A stretch of DNA of 64,000 nucleotides from Pseudopedobacter alpinus. GTDB taxonomy: Bacteria > Bacteroidota > Bacteroidia > Sphingobacteriales > Sphingobacteriaceae. How positions within the stretch are numbered: the stretch's first letter is position 1; every line of letters starts with the position of its first letter. Below, one piece after another: positions 9,744 through 19,982 of this stretch. Under the pieces are notes generated by a model. The model did not search any database. It was given only the letters and a program-made list of their open reading frames with translations, and had not been told where the DNA came from. The DNA lies in NCBI RefSeq assembly GCF_042684645.1, contig NZ_JBHULV010000028.1, forward strand, positions 124,001 through 188,000, in the 5' to 3' direction. A program made the translations under genes and the position numbers.

Positions 9744-11534
9744 CTAATCTTTTTTAATCCCAGTAGAACCAAATTGCAAATCATATAATCGTTTGTAATA
9801 CCCGTTTAATTGAAGCAACTCTTGGTGAGTTCCAATTTCCATAATCTCTCCCTTTTCTAAAACAATAATTTTATCAGCGTTTTGAATGGTTGATAAACGG
9901 TGAGCTATTACAATTGAAGTTCTTCCCAGCATTAACTTCTCAATAGCTATTTGTATTAAATGTTCTGTTTCGGTATCAACAGATGATGTGGCTTCGTCTA
10001 AAACTAATATTTTTGGTTGGTGTACTAAAGCTCTAATAAAAGAAACCAACTGCGCTTGCCCAACAGAAAGTGTAGCGCCGCGTTCTTGTACATTATATTG
10101 GTAACCGCCCGGTAAACGCATGATAAAATCATGTGCACCAACGTCTTTTGCAGCTTCAATTATCTGTTCTAAAGTAATTTCTGGGTTTTTTAAACTGATA
10201 TTATTTTGTATCGTATCAGAAAAAAGAAAAACATCTTGTAAAACGGTTGCAATTTGCGCTCTTAAATAACTGAGTTCAAAATTATTAATGTTAACTCCAT
10301 CAATACTAACAGCGCCCTTACTAATTTCATAAAAGCGATTCAAAATATTTATGGTAGATGATTTACCTGCTCCAGTTGCGCCAACCAACGCTAAAGTTTC
10401 TCCTTCTTTTAAGCTAAAAGAAATATTTTTCAAAATCCACTCACTTTCGCTTGGCATTTCATCAGTTTGTTTATAAGAAAACCATACATTTTTAAACTCA
10501 ATTTCACCTTTCATTGCTGGCAAAACTGTAGTTCCGTTATTTACAGTTTTCTCATCAGTATCTAAAACTTTAAAAATTCTATCAGCGCCAACCATTCCCA
10601 TTTGTAAGGTATTAAACTTGTCGGCAAGTTCTCTAATTGGCCTAAAAAGCATATTTATGTACATAATAAAAGAAACCACAACACCCGGAGAAACTTGATT
10701 ACTTAACATACTTTTAGAACCATACCAAACCAAAAGCCCAATAGATAGTGCCGAAATTAATTCAACAACCGGAAAGAATATTGAATAATACCAATTTGAA
10801 CGAATATGGGCGTCTCTGTGTTCTGCATTTATGTTATAAAACTTATTGTATTCCTGTTCTTCTCTTGCAAAGTATTGAATAATGCTTACGCCACTAATAT
10901 GCTCTTGTAAAAAATTATTTAATAAAGCTATTTGCGTTCTCACATCTTGAAATGCAGATTTGATAGCTTCTTTAAATACATACGTTGCTATCATTAAAAA
11001 CGGCATTGGTATTAAAACCACTAACGTTAGTCGCCAATCTGCATAAAGCATTACCGCAATAATGGTAATTACTTGTAAACTATCGCCAATTATAGAAATT
11101 AAACCCTGACTAAAAATATCTGCAATAGATTCCAAATCAGACACAGTACGGGTAATTAACTGACCTATTGGTGTTTTATCGAAATATTTTAAACGTAGTT
11201 TTATGATATGATTAAAAATATCAACACGTAAATCTTTAATTACAGATTGCCCTAAAGAATTTGTTAAAAGTGTTTGATAATACTGCACTAAAGTTTGCAA
11301 AAGCAAAATTGCAATCATTAACAAAGTCATATTTAATAAGCCGCTGCTATCGCTAAAAAACACATATTTATCTAATGTAAGTTGTACCAAATATGGTCTT
11401 GCAGGTGCAAGTGCAGCTAAAGAAAGCGTTAAAAATACCGACCAAAAAAAAACAGACTTATAAGGCTTAGCGTAAACAAAAACCCTTTTTAGTAAACCCC
11501 AATCGTAAGTTTTACCGGCAATATTATTAGACAT
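9744..11534 (-). CDS. ABC transporter, fused permease and ATPase (exporter half-transporter)
   Basis: A 596-residue protein. An ABC-exporter transmembrane domain with six helices fills about residues 20-320, and the nucleotide-binding domain follows from about 340. Walker A is GATGAGKSS, the Q-loop region is VLQDVFLFSD, and Walker B is ILVLDEATSS followed by the IAHRLST switch. The signature is LSVGQAQ, with Val replacing the second Gly of LSGGQ; this variant is common in the MdlB/MsbA-like Bacteroidota group. As a half-transporter it should dimerise; the substrate (lipid, peptide or drug) is unknown. Its start overlaps the end of truA by 8 bp, so the two are translationally coupled. Confidence 0.9.
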   Translation of the reverse strand: MSNNIAGKTYDWGLLKRVFVYAKPYKSVFFWSVFLTLSLAALAPARPYLVQLTLDKYVFFSDSSGLLNMTLLMIAILLLQTLVQYYQTLLTNSLGQSVIKDLRVDIFNHIIKLRLKYFDKTPIGQLITRTVSDLESIADIFSQGLISIIGDSLQVITIIAVMLYADWRLTLVVLIPMPFLMIATYVFKEAIKSAFQDVRTQIALLNNFLQEHISGVSIIQYFAREEQEYNKFYNINAEHRDAHIRSNWYYSIFFPVVELISALSIGLLVWYGSKSMLSNQVSPGVVVSFIMYINMLFRPIRELADKFNTLQMGMVGADRIFKVLDTDEKTVNNGTTVLPAMKGEIEFKNVWFSYKQTDEMPSESEWILKNISFSLKEGETLALVGATGAGKSSTINILNRFYEISKGAVSIDGVNINNFELSYLRAQIATVLQDVFLFSDTIQNNISLKNPEITLEQIIEAAKDVGAHDFIMRLPGGYQYNVQERGATLSVGQAQLVSFIRALVHQPKILVLDEATSSVDTETEHLIQIAIEKLMLGRTSIVIAHRLSTIQNADKIIVLEKGEIMEIGTHQELLQLNGYYKRLYDLQFGSTGIKKD

Positions 11535-12294
11535 TATTATTTATGTAAGGGTATTTAACTTGGGTTAAAAATAAGCCACAGGCTGGCACAGATGCTCCTG
11601 CTGCTGATCTGTTTTGGCTTTGAATAATTTGATGTAAATCTTGTGCTTCAATTTTTCCTTTTCCAACATCAACCAAAGTACCTACAATTGCCCTTACCAT
11701 ATTTCTTAAAAAACGATTTGCTGTAATATGGTAAATTAAACCATTGGGCACAATTTCCCATTCCGATTTTTGGATATGGCAAATATTTGTAAAATTATCA
11801 GCGTTTGATTTACAAAAAGCGCCAAAATCTTGGTATTCTTTAATAATATTGGCTGCTTCTTCCATTGCTATTAAATTAAGTTTATCCTTAATTCTCCAGC
11901 TAGTATCTGTTTTAAAAGGGTCTTTTTTAAAATGTAAATGATACTGATAAGCTCTTAATGTAGCATCAAACCTTGCATGAGCATCGTTATTTACTTTAAT
12001 TAATTGCGAAACTGAAATATCAGATGGCAGTAAAGAATTGATGGAACGAATAAACTTCTCTTTATCTGTTTCGCTAAAATCCTGCTCAACATCAAAATGA
12101 GCATAAAACTGACTGGCATGTACGCCAGAATCTGTACGTCCGCAGCCCAAAGTTTCAATCTCTTTCCTGAAAAATATATTTAACGATTTATTTAACACCT
12201 CTTGCACTGCAATTGCATTAGGTTGCAATTGCCACCCGTGGTAAGCTGTACCTTTATATGCTAATTCAATAAAATACCGACGAGATTTTTGCAC
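11527..12294 (-). CDS. truA: tRNA pseudouridine synthase A
   Basis: A 255-residue TruA, which converts uridines 38-40 of the tRNA anticodon stem to pseudouridine. Seen are YFIELAYKGTAYHGWQ at the start, the catalytic-Asp motif GCGRTDSGVHA (Asp near residue 54), and FLRNMVRAIVGTLVDVGKGK in the C-terminal half. The start codon is GTG at 12294; no ATG lies near, and the family's N-terminus begins just after it. A TAnnTTTG match on the minus strand (12306-12299) is almost at the start codon, so if it is used the transcript would be nearly leaderless. Coupled by overlap to the downstream ABC transporter. Confidence 0.95.
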   Translation of the reverse strand: MQKSRRYFIELAYKGTAYHGWQLQPNAIAVQEVLNKSLNIFFRKEIETLGCGRTDSGVHASQFYAHFDVEQDFSETDKEKFIRSINSLLPSDISVSQLIKVNNDAHARFDATLRAYQYHLHFKKDPFKTDTSWRIKDKLNLIAMEEAANIIKEYQDFGAFCKSNADNFTNICHIQKSEWEIVPNGLIYHITANRFLRNMVRAIVGTLVDVGKGKIEAQDLHQIIQSQNRSAAGASVPACGLFLTQVKYPYINNNV

Positions 12295-12347
12295 TGCACA
12301 AATTTATTCATTAATAATTTAACAAAGAATTATTAAGAATGTTGTTT

Positions 12348-12355
12348 TAACTTTG
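12348..12355 (+). promoter_or_regulatory. -7 promoter element for the DUF4293 gene
   Basis: TAACTTTG, an exact TAnnTTTG match, 41 bp before the start codon at 12397. The -33 element is not clear. Confidence 0.55.
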
Positions 12356-12396
12356 TAACTAATTTTTAAAGAAAACGTAATTTAAAAACAAAAAAA

Positions 12397-12858
12397 ATGA
12401 TACAAAGAGTTCAAACTATTTATCTTTTCCTTTCTTCATTAGCAATATATGCTTTATTTCTTTTCCCAATTGTAAATATATTATCTGCCTTTGGCGCAAA
12501 AAAAATAATGGTGACGGGTGTTTATGAAATTATAAATAACCAAGTTGCACAAACAGAACCTTTTACTTTATTAACTATTGTAACAGCTGTTTTAGGTTTA
12601 ATACCTATTGTACTCATATTTTTATTTAAAAACAGAAAACAACAAACCATGTTGGTTTATGGCAATGTTTTTTTAGTAATTGGATTTAGTTTTTGGTTAG
12701 CGCAAACTATTAAAGCTGCTGCTGGTAAAGAATTAGAAATTAGCGATTACAGTATTGGTGCTGGGTTAACGTCTGTAGCTATTTTATTTTTGATATTAGC
12801 CGCAAAAGGAATTATGCGAGATGAGAAATTGGTAAAAAGTGCGGATAGATTAAGGTAA
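12397..12858 (+). CDS. DUF4293-family four-helix membrane protein
   Basis: A 153-residue protein with four membrane helices (about residues 8-30, 57-76, 84-105 and 122-139) and short charged ends. The opening MIQRVQTIYLFLSS is typical of the Bacteroidota family DUF4293. Function unknown. It is divergent from truA and has its own -7 element. Confidence 0.8.
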   Translation: MIQRVQTIYLFLSSLAIYALFLFPIVNILSAFGAKKIMVTGVYEIINNQVAQTEPFTLLTIVTAVLGLIPIVLIFLFKNRKQQTMLVYGNVFLVIGFSFWLAQTIKAAAGKELEISDYSIGAGLTSVAILFLILAAKGIMRDEKLVKSADRLR

Positions 12859-12987
12859 TATTATGTGAATATTAAATCTTAATATGTATGGGTAACAAAA
12901 TTGTAATTATTCCATAAATAACAATTAATTTTTGATTAATTATCATTAAATCAGTAGGTTTAAGTTTTAAAAACAAAAACATATCAC

Positions 12988-14079
12988 ATGAAAAAAATTT
13001 TACTTTCTTTATTATTATTTATTCCTTTTGTTGGGTTTAGTCAAATTGTAACATTTTCATTCACAGGAGCTCTCGGAGATGAAACCACTTTTGCACCAAA
13101 TGCTCAGCCTTCTAATGCTGTAGTATCAAGCATGTCTAGAGGTTCTTCTATCTCGCCTAGTAAAACAGCTAATAAGTTTAATTCATCTAGTTGGCCAACA
13201 GCAGGTCTGTCAGCAACTGCTTATTACGAATTCACAATCACTCCAAATGCAAACGTTACATTAAATCTTTCTTCTTTATCTTTATCAGAGAGAAGGTCAC
13301 TAACTGGAGTTGCGAACTGGGAATTAAGATCAAGTAATGATTCTTATTCGACAACCATTGGTACAGTATTCACAGTTCCAGATAATGATCTTGAAAGAAC
13401 TGGTCAAACAATTAGCTTACCAGCAACTGCTGCATTTTCTGCCAGAACTACCCCACTAACCTTTAGAATTTATGGTTATAATGCAGAAGGTGGAGCAGGA
13501 ACATGGAGAATTGATGATGTAGTTTTGAATGGTATTACAACTCTCCCAATCTCTCTAACATCTTTCACAGCAAAAGCAGTTGATGAAACTATCTTAATAA
13601 ACTGGGCTACAGCATCAGAAAAAAACAATAAATCTTTTGAGGTTTTAAAATCTTATGATGGTAAGTCATTTACTTCTATTGCTACTTTAAACGGTGCTGG
13701 CAACTCAGATTCAGAAAAAACTTATTCTTTTGTTGATGAAAACCCTTACGCTGGTGCTAATTATTACAAATTAAAACAAACAGATTTTGATGGTAAAACT
13801 GCTGTTTCAGAAATTGTTTCGGCAACAGCTAAAATTGAAGAAGTTAAACTTTCTGCTTTTGCATCAAGTTCTTCAGTTTCTATTAATATTAACTCTCCAA
13901 ATCAAACTATTGGTACATTATCCTTATTTGATATGACAGGTAGAAAATTAGATTCACAATCTATTTCTTTAACCAAAGGATTCAACGCTGCTAATTTCTC
14001 TCAATCTGTAAATAACGGAATTTATTTTATCAATTTAATTGCAGATGGAAAGGTTACAAGTTTGAAATTTGTGAAGTAA
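12988..14079 (+). CDS. secreted protein with T9SS sorting domain
   Basis: A 363-residue protein with a signal peptide (MKKILLSLLLFIPFVGFSQ). A beta-rich domain follows (about residues 20-185, ending TWRIDDVVLNG), then a segment starting LPISLTSFTAKAV, and a C-terminal sorting domain ending in GIYFINLIADGKVTSLKFVK. The sorting domain sends the protein through the type IX secretion system to the cell surface. The N-terminal domain resembles that of the nuclease at 16486-19782 (same xYGxNAEGxxGTxxIDxVxLxG end), so both may bind similar ligands. No catalytic motif seen. It is a monocistron with a strong terminator. Confidence 0.85.
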   Translation: MKKILLSLLLFIPFVGFSQIVTFSFTGALGDETTFAPNAQPSNAVVSSMSRGSSISPSKTANKFNSSSWPTAGLSATAYYEFTITPNANVTLNLSSLSLSERRSLTGVANWELRSSNDSYSTTIGTVFTVPDNDLERTGQTISLPATAAFSARTTPLTFRIYGYNAEGGAGTWRIDDVVLNGITTLPISLTSFTAKAVDETILINWATASEKNNKSFEVLKSYDGKSFTSIATLNGAGNSDSEKTYSFVDENPYAGANYYKLKQTDFDGKTAVSEIVSATAKIEEVKLSAFASSSSVSININSPNQTIGTLSLFDMTGRKLDSQSISLTKGFNAANFSQSVNNGIYFINLIADGKVTSLKFVK

Positions 14080-14096
14080 ACTTAAACAAGAACTTA

Positions 14097-14135
14097 AAAG
14101 CCTGTTCAGAATTAATTTTGAACAGGCTTTTTTTT
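14097..14135 (+). terminator. rho-independent terminator after the T9SS cargo gene
   Basis: Stem AAAAGCCTGTTCA / TGAACAGGCTTTT with a loop of about 9 nt, then a T run. Confidence 0.9.
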
Positions 14136-14733
14136 GCCAAAATTCAACGTGAAATAACAAGAAAAAACTTTTGTTATTTTTAATTTATTTACACGTGTTC
14201 TAATACATAGCCATCTGTTTTTTTATCAAAAAAAAATGAATAAAAATATTTAAAATTTTAGCAACGATTTATTATCAGTTTTCGCATAAAAAAGTAATTT
14301 ATACAAGATTATGTTAGGATGCTTTTCGACATGTTCTGCTGGACATGTAAAAACTTAAACGGAATCAGATTTTTGTTATCCACTTTACTAATCTGAACCA
14401 CACTCCCCTACCAGTATATCATAATTATTAACACAAAGCAAATTTTCAACTTAAGAGTATTGCGTTATGACGATTTGCAACAGGGATGGTAGGTGAAATT
14501 TTGCAAAAATTTGTGCGTAGCACCGTAGCGATAGCGAAGTACCGTACAGCCCGGCTGTTGCCCAAAGAATAAAAAACCTCTCCCTAGCCTCGCCAAAGAA
14601 GGATAATAGTAAAGTGTATTAAATTATGAATAAGAAGATACAACTAACCCTATTAACTTCTCTCTACCCTCTCCAAAGACGGACAACTGAAAAGCGTATT
14701 AAAAAAGGAATCATTTAATTATAAAATAACAAT
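14136..14733. other. 598-bp intergenic region, no gene
   Basis: No coding sequence supported. It contains two diverged copies of a short unit (CTCTCC...CCAAAGA[A/C]GGA...GTATTAAA) at about 14579-14622 and 14658-14703. The same CTCTCCAAAGA core also occurs in the element at 31112-31281. This suggests decayed dispersed repeats. Confidence 0.4.
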
Positions 14734-15966
14734 TTACTTTGCAGCAACCCATCCCCTAACATTATTCTGCTCTAAGTAAACAAAACTGTTTTTAAAACCT
14801 AAAACAGCATAATATTCTGTAGGATCAAATTTACCTATGGCTACACCGTCTGCTGCTGGTTTCTCTAATAAATAAGCTGAGCTTGGGTTGGCTGGCCGCT
14901 TAATTTTTTTGTTATAAATATTAAGCACTTCGTTTCTACTTACATTGCCTTCTATATCCTGATAAGTTACACTGCTTGTAGAAATTGCCAAAATTTTTAC
15001 TGGTAATACTTGGTCGTTTTCTGTAAGCATTATCTCTTTACCTAAATATTTACTGTCAGCTTTTAGCTTTCCGGGGACGCTATCCTTTTTAAAAATATAA
15101 TTTAAAGGATCAATTGCTCCGCTAGAGGTGTAAATACCAAAATGTAAGTGGGGTGATGTAGTCCTAGCATTGCCGGTATTTCCCATCAAACCTAAAACTT
15201 CCCCTTTTTTCACCTTTTGTCCTTCACTAACAGTTTGGCTATCTAAATGAGCATAATATATAGATGGACCAGCAAACCCTAAACGTTGCCAAACCACTTT
15301 ACCGCCTAAATTTGTAATTTGCACTCTGCTAACAACACCGTCTTCTACGGCTATAATTGGAGTTCCTCTTTTATTAAAAATATCTACTCCTTCATGTTTT
15401 CTTTCTCCTCCATCTCTATCCATCCCCCAAAAACTTTTAATATCGTTGTTTTTGCCGTTCTTAACCGGAAACCCCAATTTCGGCTGCTCCAAAATCTCTA
15501 CTATAACATGTTCGTTAATTAATAGTTGTGGTTGTAAGCGTAACAATAAAACTTGGTCTTTATCACTTTCATAAACTAAAATAGTGTCTTTTAAGTGCTT
15601 ACTTGTAATGTTTTTTCTATTTTCTATCCCTTCAAAAAAATCTAAAAAAACGCCGTTTTTATTAGAGGTAGAAATGCTAATCTTGATTTTCTTGCTTTTC
15701 TGATAGGAGATTTGGTAGGCAATAGCAGCAGGAGCTTCTTCTCTGAAAAAGATCTCTTCTTTAAAAGGAAAGCTCAAGCCATTATTGGGGTTGCTTAAAA
15801 CACTGTCGCCAACCTTCGTCCACTTTTGGCCCATGTTGGTGGTATTTAAACCCGTACTTTTTAATGACTCAACGTAGGATTGATAAGGAGAAATTTTAAA
15901 TATTGTTTTACACGAGGTAATAAATAAGAGTGATAAAACGATGATATAGCAGATATTTTTAGTCAT
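14734..15966 (-). CDS. M23-family peptidase lipoprotein with SH3-like tail
   Basis: A 410-residue protein. The N-terminus MTKNICYIIVLSLLFITSC is a lipoprotein signal with the lipobox ending ITSC. An M23 (LytM-type) metallopeptidase domain lies in the middle, with the zinc motifs HEGVD and HLHFGIY. The last 60 or so residues resemble an SH3-type wall-binding domain (VLGFKNSFVYLEQNNVRGWV). Such enzymes cut peptidoglycan cross-bridges or activate amidases. The enzyme should sit in an envelope membrane facing the periplasm. No neighbours suggest a specific role; it stands alone on the minus strand. Confidence 0.88.
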   Translation of the reverse strand: MTKNICYIIVLSLLFITSCKTIFKISPYQSYVESLKSTGLNTTNMGQKWTKVGDSVLSNPNNGLSFPFKEEIFFREEAPAAIAYQISYQKSKKIKISISTSNKNGVFLDFFEGIENRKNITSKHLKDTILVYESDKDQVLLLRLQPQLLINEHVIVEILEQPKLGFPVKNGKNNDIKSFWGMDRDGGERKHEGVDIFNKRGTPIIAVEDGVVSRVQITNLGGKVVWQRLGFAGPSIYYAHLDSQTVSEGQKVKKGEVLGLMGNTGNARTTSPHLHFGIYTSSGAIDPLNYIFKKDSVPGKLKADSKYLGKEIMLTENDQVLPVKILAISTSSVTYQDIEGNVSRNEVLNIYNKKIKRPANPSSAYLLEKPAADGVAIGKFDPTEYYAVLGFKNSFVYLEQNNVRGWVAAK

Positions 15967-16485
15967 TTCTGTTTGTTTACTTACTCAATAAGAGTTTTTG
16001 TTTAAAATTATTAACGGATATTAGTGTTAACTCAATCACCTTGTCATTGGCGACAATTTTATCAGATGCTTTAAATTAGTTTAAAACTTTACGAATAAAA
16101 CTTCTTTTTAAGCTTATTTTATTCCATTTCAATAGATAGATTTCACAAAATCCTCCATTAAATCAAAATATACACAAATTGTGCCTAGTAAAAACTGAAC
16201 TAGCATTTGGTTGCCGACTGTAAATTAAATTTGATTTAGTGGGATGATGTTGGTAACCCGAAATTGACAATAATAAAGTTTTCTAGATAAAAATTTGGTT
16301 AAATTCTCACAAGCCGGATATAGGTTTTTATAATATATGGGGCTATCCCACTCGTATTTTACAGCTCCCATTGCGCAGTCAAATCTCAAAACTATTTAAT
16401 CATTTTGTAAGGCAAATATTACACCTTGTTAACGTTAAATTTTTGTTCAGTAGATATCTTGCTCACAAAAATTTATTTGAGTTAT
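15967..16485. other. 519-bp intergenic region, no gene
   Basis: AT-rich, with no supported gene, RNA or repeat. It separates the divergent M23 gene and the secreted nuclease and must hold both promoters, but I see no perfect TAnnTTTG element. Confidence 0.35.
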
Positions 16486-19400
16486 ATGAAAAAATTATTA
16501 CTAGTTTCTATTCTCTGTATCCTGTTTAAATTAGGCTTCTCGCAAAGTTTTACAGCGACTTACAATTTTGGAAGTGTAACATCCTCTTCTGGTCTTACCG
16601 ACCCAACAACAGTTCCTACCGGCACTAATGTCACTTTCGGTTCATTTACCTCTACTGGGGCATCGGCAAATCCTAATGCAGGTTCAAGGTTTTCTTTTAC
16701 AGGCTGGCCAACAGGTGCAACAAACGGCTCTAATATTTTCACTGGCGCATTATCGGCTAGCTCTTATTATCAAGTAACCGTTACACCTGCTGCTGGGTAT
16801 AGTTTAACTGTGGCTGATTTAGCATTTACTTTACAACGATCCGCATCGGGAATTAGGCAGTATGCGGTTAGGTCAAGCATAGATAACTATGCATCCAATT
16901 TACCAGCCAGCATAGCTCCCATAAATTCGGATCTTTCTGTAGTAGCCACAAATATTTTTGAGGTTAGTGATGGAACAAGCAGTGCAGAAGAAGGAAGTAA
17001 AATTACCTTATCATCCAGCCATGCCGCTGTAAACGGTGCAATAACTTTTAGGTTTTACGGTTTCAATGCTGAAGGAACAGGCGGTACTTTTAGTATAGAT
17101 AACGTACAGCTGAAGGGAAGTGTAGATTTGATACCTACAAATGGTCCGGTTATTAATGTAACTCCTGCTATTGTTAATCTTAAACCCCAAATTACCAATT
17201 CTACATCCGCAACAGAAAGCTTTATTGTTACCGCAAACAACCTTACTAATGATATAAGCGTAAATATTGACCAAAATTTTGAAATCTCTCTAGATAATTC
17301 AACGTTTGGCACTGCAAGCTTAAACATTGCCATGGCAGATTTGGGTGGCGGTGCTAATAAAACTGTTTTCGTTCGCCATTTATCAAACGCAGTTCTCGGC
17401 AAAAAATCTGGAACAATTACACTTACCAGCACCGGAGCTACAGACAAAACATTAACTCTAAATGCTTACGTAATTAATCCTTTTCAACAAGATTTTAATG
17501 AAGCAGATTTTTTAACAAGTTCGGGCTGGACTCAGGTGAACGTATCTGGACCGGCAAATAGCTGGATTTACAGCTCCCAAAATCCTAACTCGGCACCTGG
17601 ATCGGCAACGATGAATGGTTTTTCTGACACCAATACGCCAAGTAACGACTGGTTAATTTCGCCTGCCTTAAACTTAAACAGCTTTGCCAATTTTCCTGTT
17701 TTGCAGTTTTACAGTCGCGAATTTTTTACAGGTCCGGATATTAAACTGATGGTTTCTACCACTTACAACGGTAGCGGAGTGATTAACGAATCTGAGTGGA
17801 CAGAAATAAATGGAGATTTCCCTACTGCCACTGGAATTTGGAAATTATCATCCAACATTGATCTTAGCGATTATAAATCTGCGTCAACCTACGTTGCTTT
17901 TGTTTACAAAACCACTTCTGGCGGTTCAAATAACACTTCCGAATGGAAAATAGATGATTTTAAAATAGAAAATCTGACACAATATGCTAACATTCCCGCA
18001 ATGTCTTTTGAATTTGAGGAAACAATGGCTTTAGCTTTTTCGGCAAGTAAAAGTTTCATGTTTAAGAGTGCTGGTTATGGCGATGTGAGTGTAACTGCTC
18101 CAGCTGATTTTCAGGTTTCTGGAGATAACATTTTATTCCTTTCGTCGATAACCATTAATCAAACAGATGCACTTGCCGGAAAAACTGTTCATTTAAGGTT
18201 TGCACCAACAACTCGCAAGTTGAAAACTTCGGGGGTTTTAACATTTACGGCAACCGGATTAATCAATAATACTGTTGGCTTATCTGGCAGTTCGGTTTTA
18301 AGATCAGAAACCATAGATATAGCAAGTTATAATCTTGAATTTTTTGGAACTGATGTAAGGGACGCAAGTAATATCGAATTTGGTCCTACAAATGATGCGC
18401 TTCAAATAACCAACGTAAGTACAGTTATTCAAAAATTAAATATGGATATTTTGGCAGTGCAAGAAGTATCTGATGATGATGCATTTAACACGTTAAAAAC
18501 AAATACAGGTTATAGTGGATTGTTAAGCGACCGATGGTCATACTCTTTTAACACTCCGTCTTCTAATTTTCCAGCACAAAAAGTTGGATTTTTATACAAT
18601 CCTGCAACCACTACTTTAATTAGTAGTGAAGCTTTGTTTGTAACCGAGTTTGATAATGCCAGAGCAAATCAACCTAACAACATTACAAACTATCCGGGCG
18701 GAGATGCAAGTTCTTTTTGGTCATCGGGTAGGTTACCATTTATGGCAACTTTTGATGTTACTATTGAGGGCGTTACCAACCGTTACAAAGTGATAGTGCT
18801 ACACGCAAAATCAGGTTCTGCTACCGCAGATTATAATAGACGAGTGTATGACGTAAATTATCTAAACAACTATTTGAATACAACTTATCCTAATGATAAA
18901 CTTATAATTTTAGGAGATTTTAATGATAAAGTAGTAGGTTCAATTAGTACCAATCCTACATCAAGTTATAATTCTTTTGTGGCTGATGAAACAAATTACC
19001 TAACATTAACAAAAGAAATTAGTCAGGTTGTGGGTGCAGGCACTTTTGTTGGTGGCAGTAATCCAAGTTTTATCGATCATATTATCACTTCGAACGAATT
19101 AAAAAGCACTTATGTTTCTAATAGCACCATGGTAGAAGATGCTCGAAATTACATTTCTTCTTATTCTACCAATACATCAGATCATTTGCCTGTTTACGCC
19201 CGCTTTACACCTATTTATGATGCAACCTTGCCAATTATTCTCAACTTATTTGATGCCAAAGGCTTAGGAAATAAAGTTGAGTTAAAATGGAGCACACTTT
19301 CTGAGACGAAAAACAGCCATTTTGAGATTCAGCGATCTTCGGACGGAAAAAACTTTGTAGTGTTAGGAAAATTGAAAGGTGCAGGGACTTCTAAAGACCT

Positions 19401-19782
19401 ACAAAATTATCAGTTTACAGATTATTTGCCTTTTAAAGGCATTAACTATTACCGCCTAAAACAAGTTGATTTTGATGGAAATGCGAGTTATTCTTCGCCT
19501 AAAGCACTAAATATAATCAGTGGTAAAAATCCAACATTGTTTACAGTTTATCCAAATCCAGTTGAAGATCAACTCAACATTATATGGAATAGCACTACCA
19601 CCTTTAACCTAAACTTTAAAATAATGGGAACAGATGGTAGGGTTTGGTTAACAAGCTCAGGAAGTTTAGAAACAATTAGTACGGAAATAAACCAAAAGCT
19701 ATACTCGTTAAATGCTGGAATTTACATTTTAGAGATAACTGCAGATGGGAAAACTCAGCAACAAAAATTGATTAAACAATAA
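16486..19782 (+). CDS. large secreted nuclease-like protein with T9SS sorting domain
   Basis: A 1098-residue protein from ATG 16486. An upstream in-frame ATG at 16426 would put 20 residues before the clear signal peptide MKKLLLVSILCILFKLGFSQ and is rejected. In order: a beta-rich domain (about 20-215) shared with the protein at 12988; a bacterial Ig-like/BACON-type part (about 220-325); a choice-of-anchor-J-like jelly roll (about 330-500); a second Ig-like part (500-605); an endonuclease/exonuclease/phosphatase domain (about 610-905) with YNLEFFG, LAVQEVSDDD, VLHAKSGS, LGDFNDK and SDHLPVYARF; and a T9SS sorting domain (about 1020-1098, YPNPVEDQLN...GIYILEIT). It is probably a surface or extracellular DNase/RNase for phosphate or nucleotide scavenging. 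Confidence 0.88.
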   Translation: MKKLLLVSILCILFKLGFSQSFTATYNFGSVTSSSGLTDPTTVPTGTNVTFGSFTSTGASANPNAGSRFSFTGWPTGATNGSNIFTGALSASSYYQVTVTPAAGYSLTVADLAFTLQRSASGIRQYAVRSSIDNYASNLPASIAPINSDLSVVATNIFEVSDGTSSAEEGSKITLSSSHAAVNGAITFRFYGFNAEGTGGTFSIDNVQLKGSVDLIPTNGPVINVTPAIVNLKPQITNSTSATESFIVTANNLTNDISVNIDQNFEISLDNSTFGTASLNIAMADLGGGANKTVFVRHLSNAVLGKKSGTITLTSTGATDKTLTLNAYVINPFQQDFNEADFLTSSGWTQVNVSGPANSWIYSSQNPNSAPGSATMNGFSDTNTPSNDWLISPALNLNSFANFPVLQFYSREFFTGPDIKLMVSTTYNGSGVINESEWTEINGDFPTATGIWKLSSNIDLSDYKSASTYVAFVYKTTSGGSNNTSEWKIDDFKIENLTQYANIPAMSFEFEETMALAFSASKSFMFKSAGYGDVSVTAPADFQVSGDNILFLSSITINQTDALAGKTVHLRFAPTTRKLKTSGVLTFTATGLINNTVGLSGSSVLRSETIDIASYNLEFFGTDVRDASNIEFGPTNDALQITNVSTVIQKLNMDILAVQEVSDDDAFNTLKTNTGYSGLLSDRWSYSFNTPSSNFPAQKVGFLYNPATTTLISSEALFVTEFDNARANQPNNITNYPGGDASSFWSSGRLPFMATFDVTIEGVTNRYKVIVLHAKSGSATADYNRRVYDVNYLNNYLNTTYPNDKLIILGDFNDKVVGSISTNPTSSYNSFVADETNYLTLTKEISQVVGAGTFVGGSNPSFIDHIITSNELKSTYVSNSTMVEDARNYISSYSTNTSDHLPVYARFTPIYDATLPIILNLFDAKGLGNKVELKWSTLSETKNSHFEIQRSSDGKNFVVLGKLKGAGTSKDLQNYQFTDYLPFKGINYYRLKQVDFDGNASYSSPKALNIISGKNPTLFTVYPNPVEDQLNIIWNSTTTFNLNFKIMGTDGRVWLTSSGSLETISTEINQKLYSLNAGIYILEITADGKTQQQKLIKQ

Positions 19783-19936
19783 TACCTTGGCGAGTGAAAT
19801 ATTTTTAAAATATAATTAGTGCTTGTAAGAAGATATTTTCACACTTCTTGACAGCACTAATTTGTTAAACACTCAACTAATTCACTATCAATAATAATAG
19901 CCAAAAAAAATACTTTTAATTCAAAATATATATTCA

Positions 19937-19970
19937 TACCTTTGCAGTCCCCAAAGCGGGAAAAAAGGAG
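19937..19970 (+). promoter_or_regulatory. rpsA -7 element and unusual Shine-Dalgarno
   Basis: TACCTTTG (19937-19944) is an exact -7 match. The short leader then contains AAAAAAGGAG (19961-19970), a strong Shine-Dalgarno core 12 bp before the ATG at 19983. Bacteroidota genes seldom use Shine-Dalgarno sites, so one on the gene for ribosomal protein S1 stands out. Confidence 0.6.
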
Positions 19971-19982
19971 ATAAACTAATTA

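Noticed and set aside
16426..16485. Upstream ATG for the secreted nuclease
   Set aside because: It would place 20 unrelated residues before a complete signal peptide.
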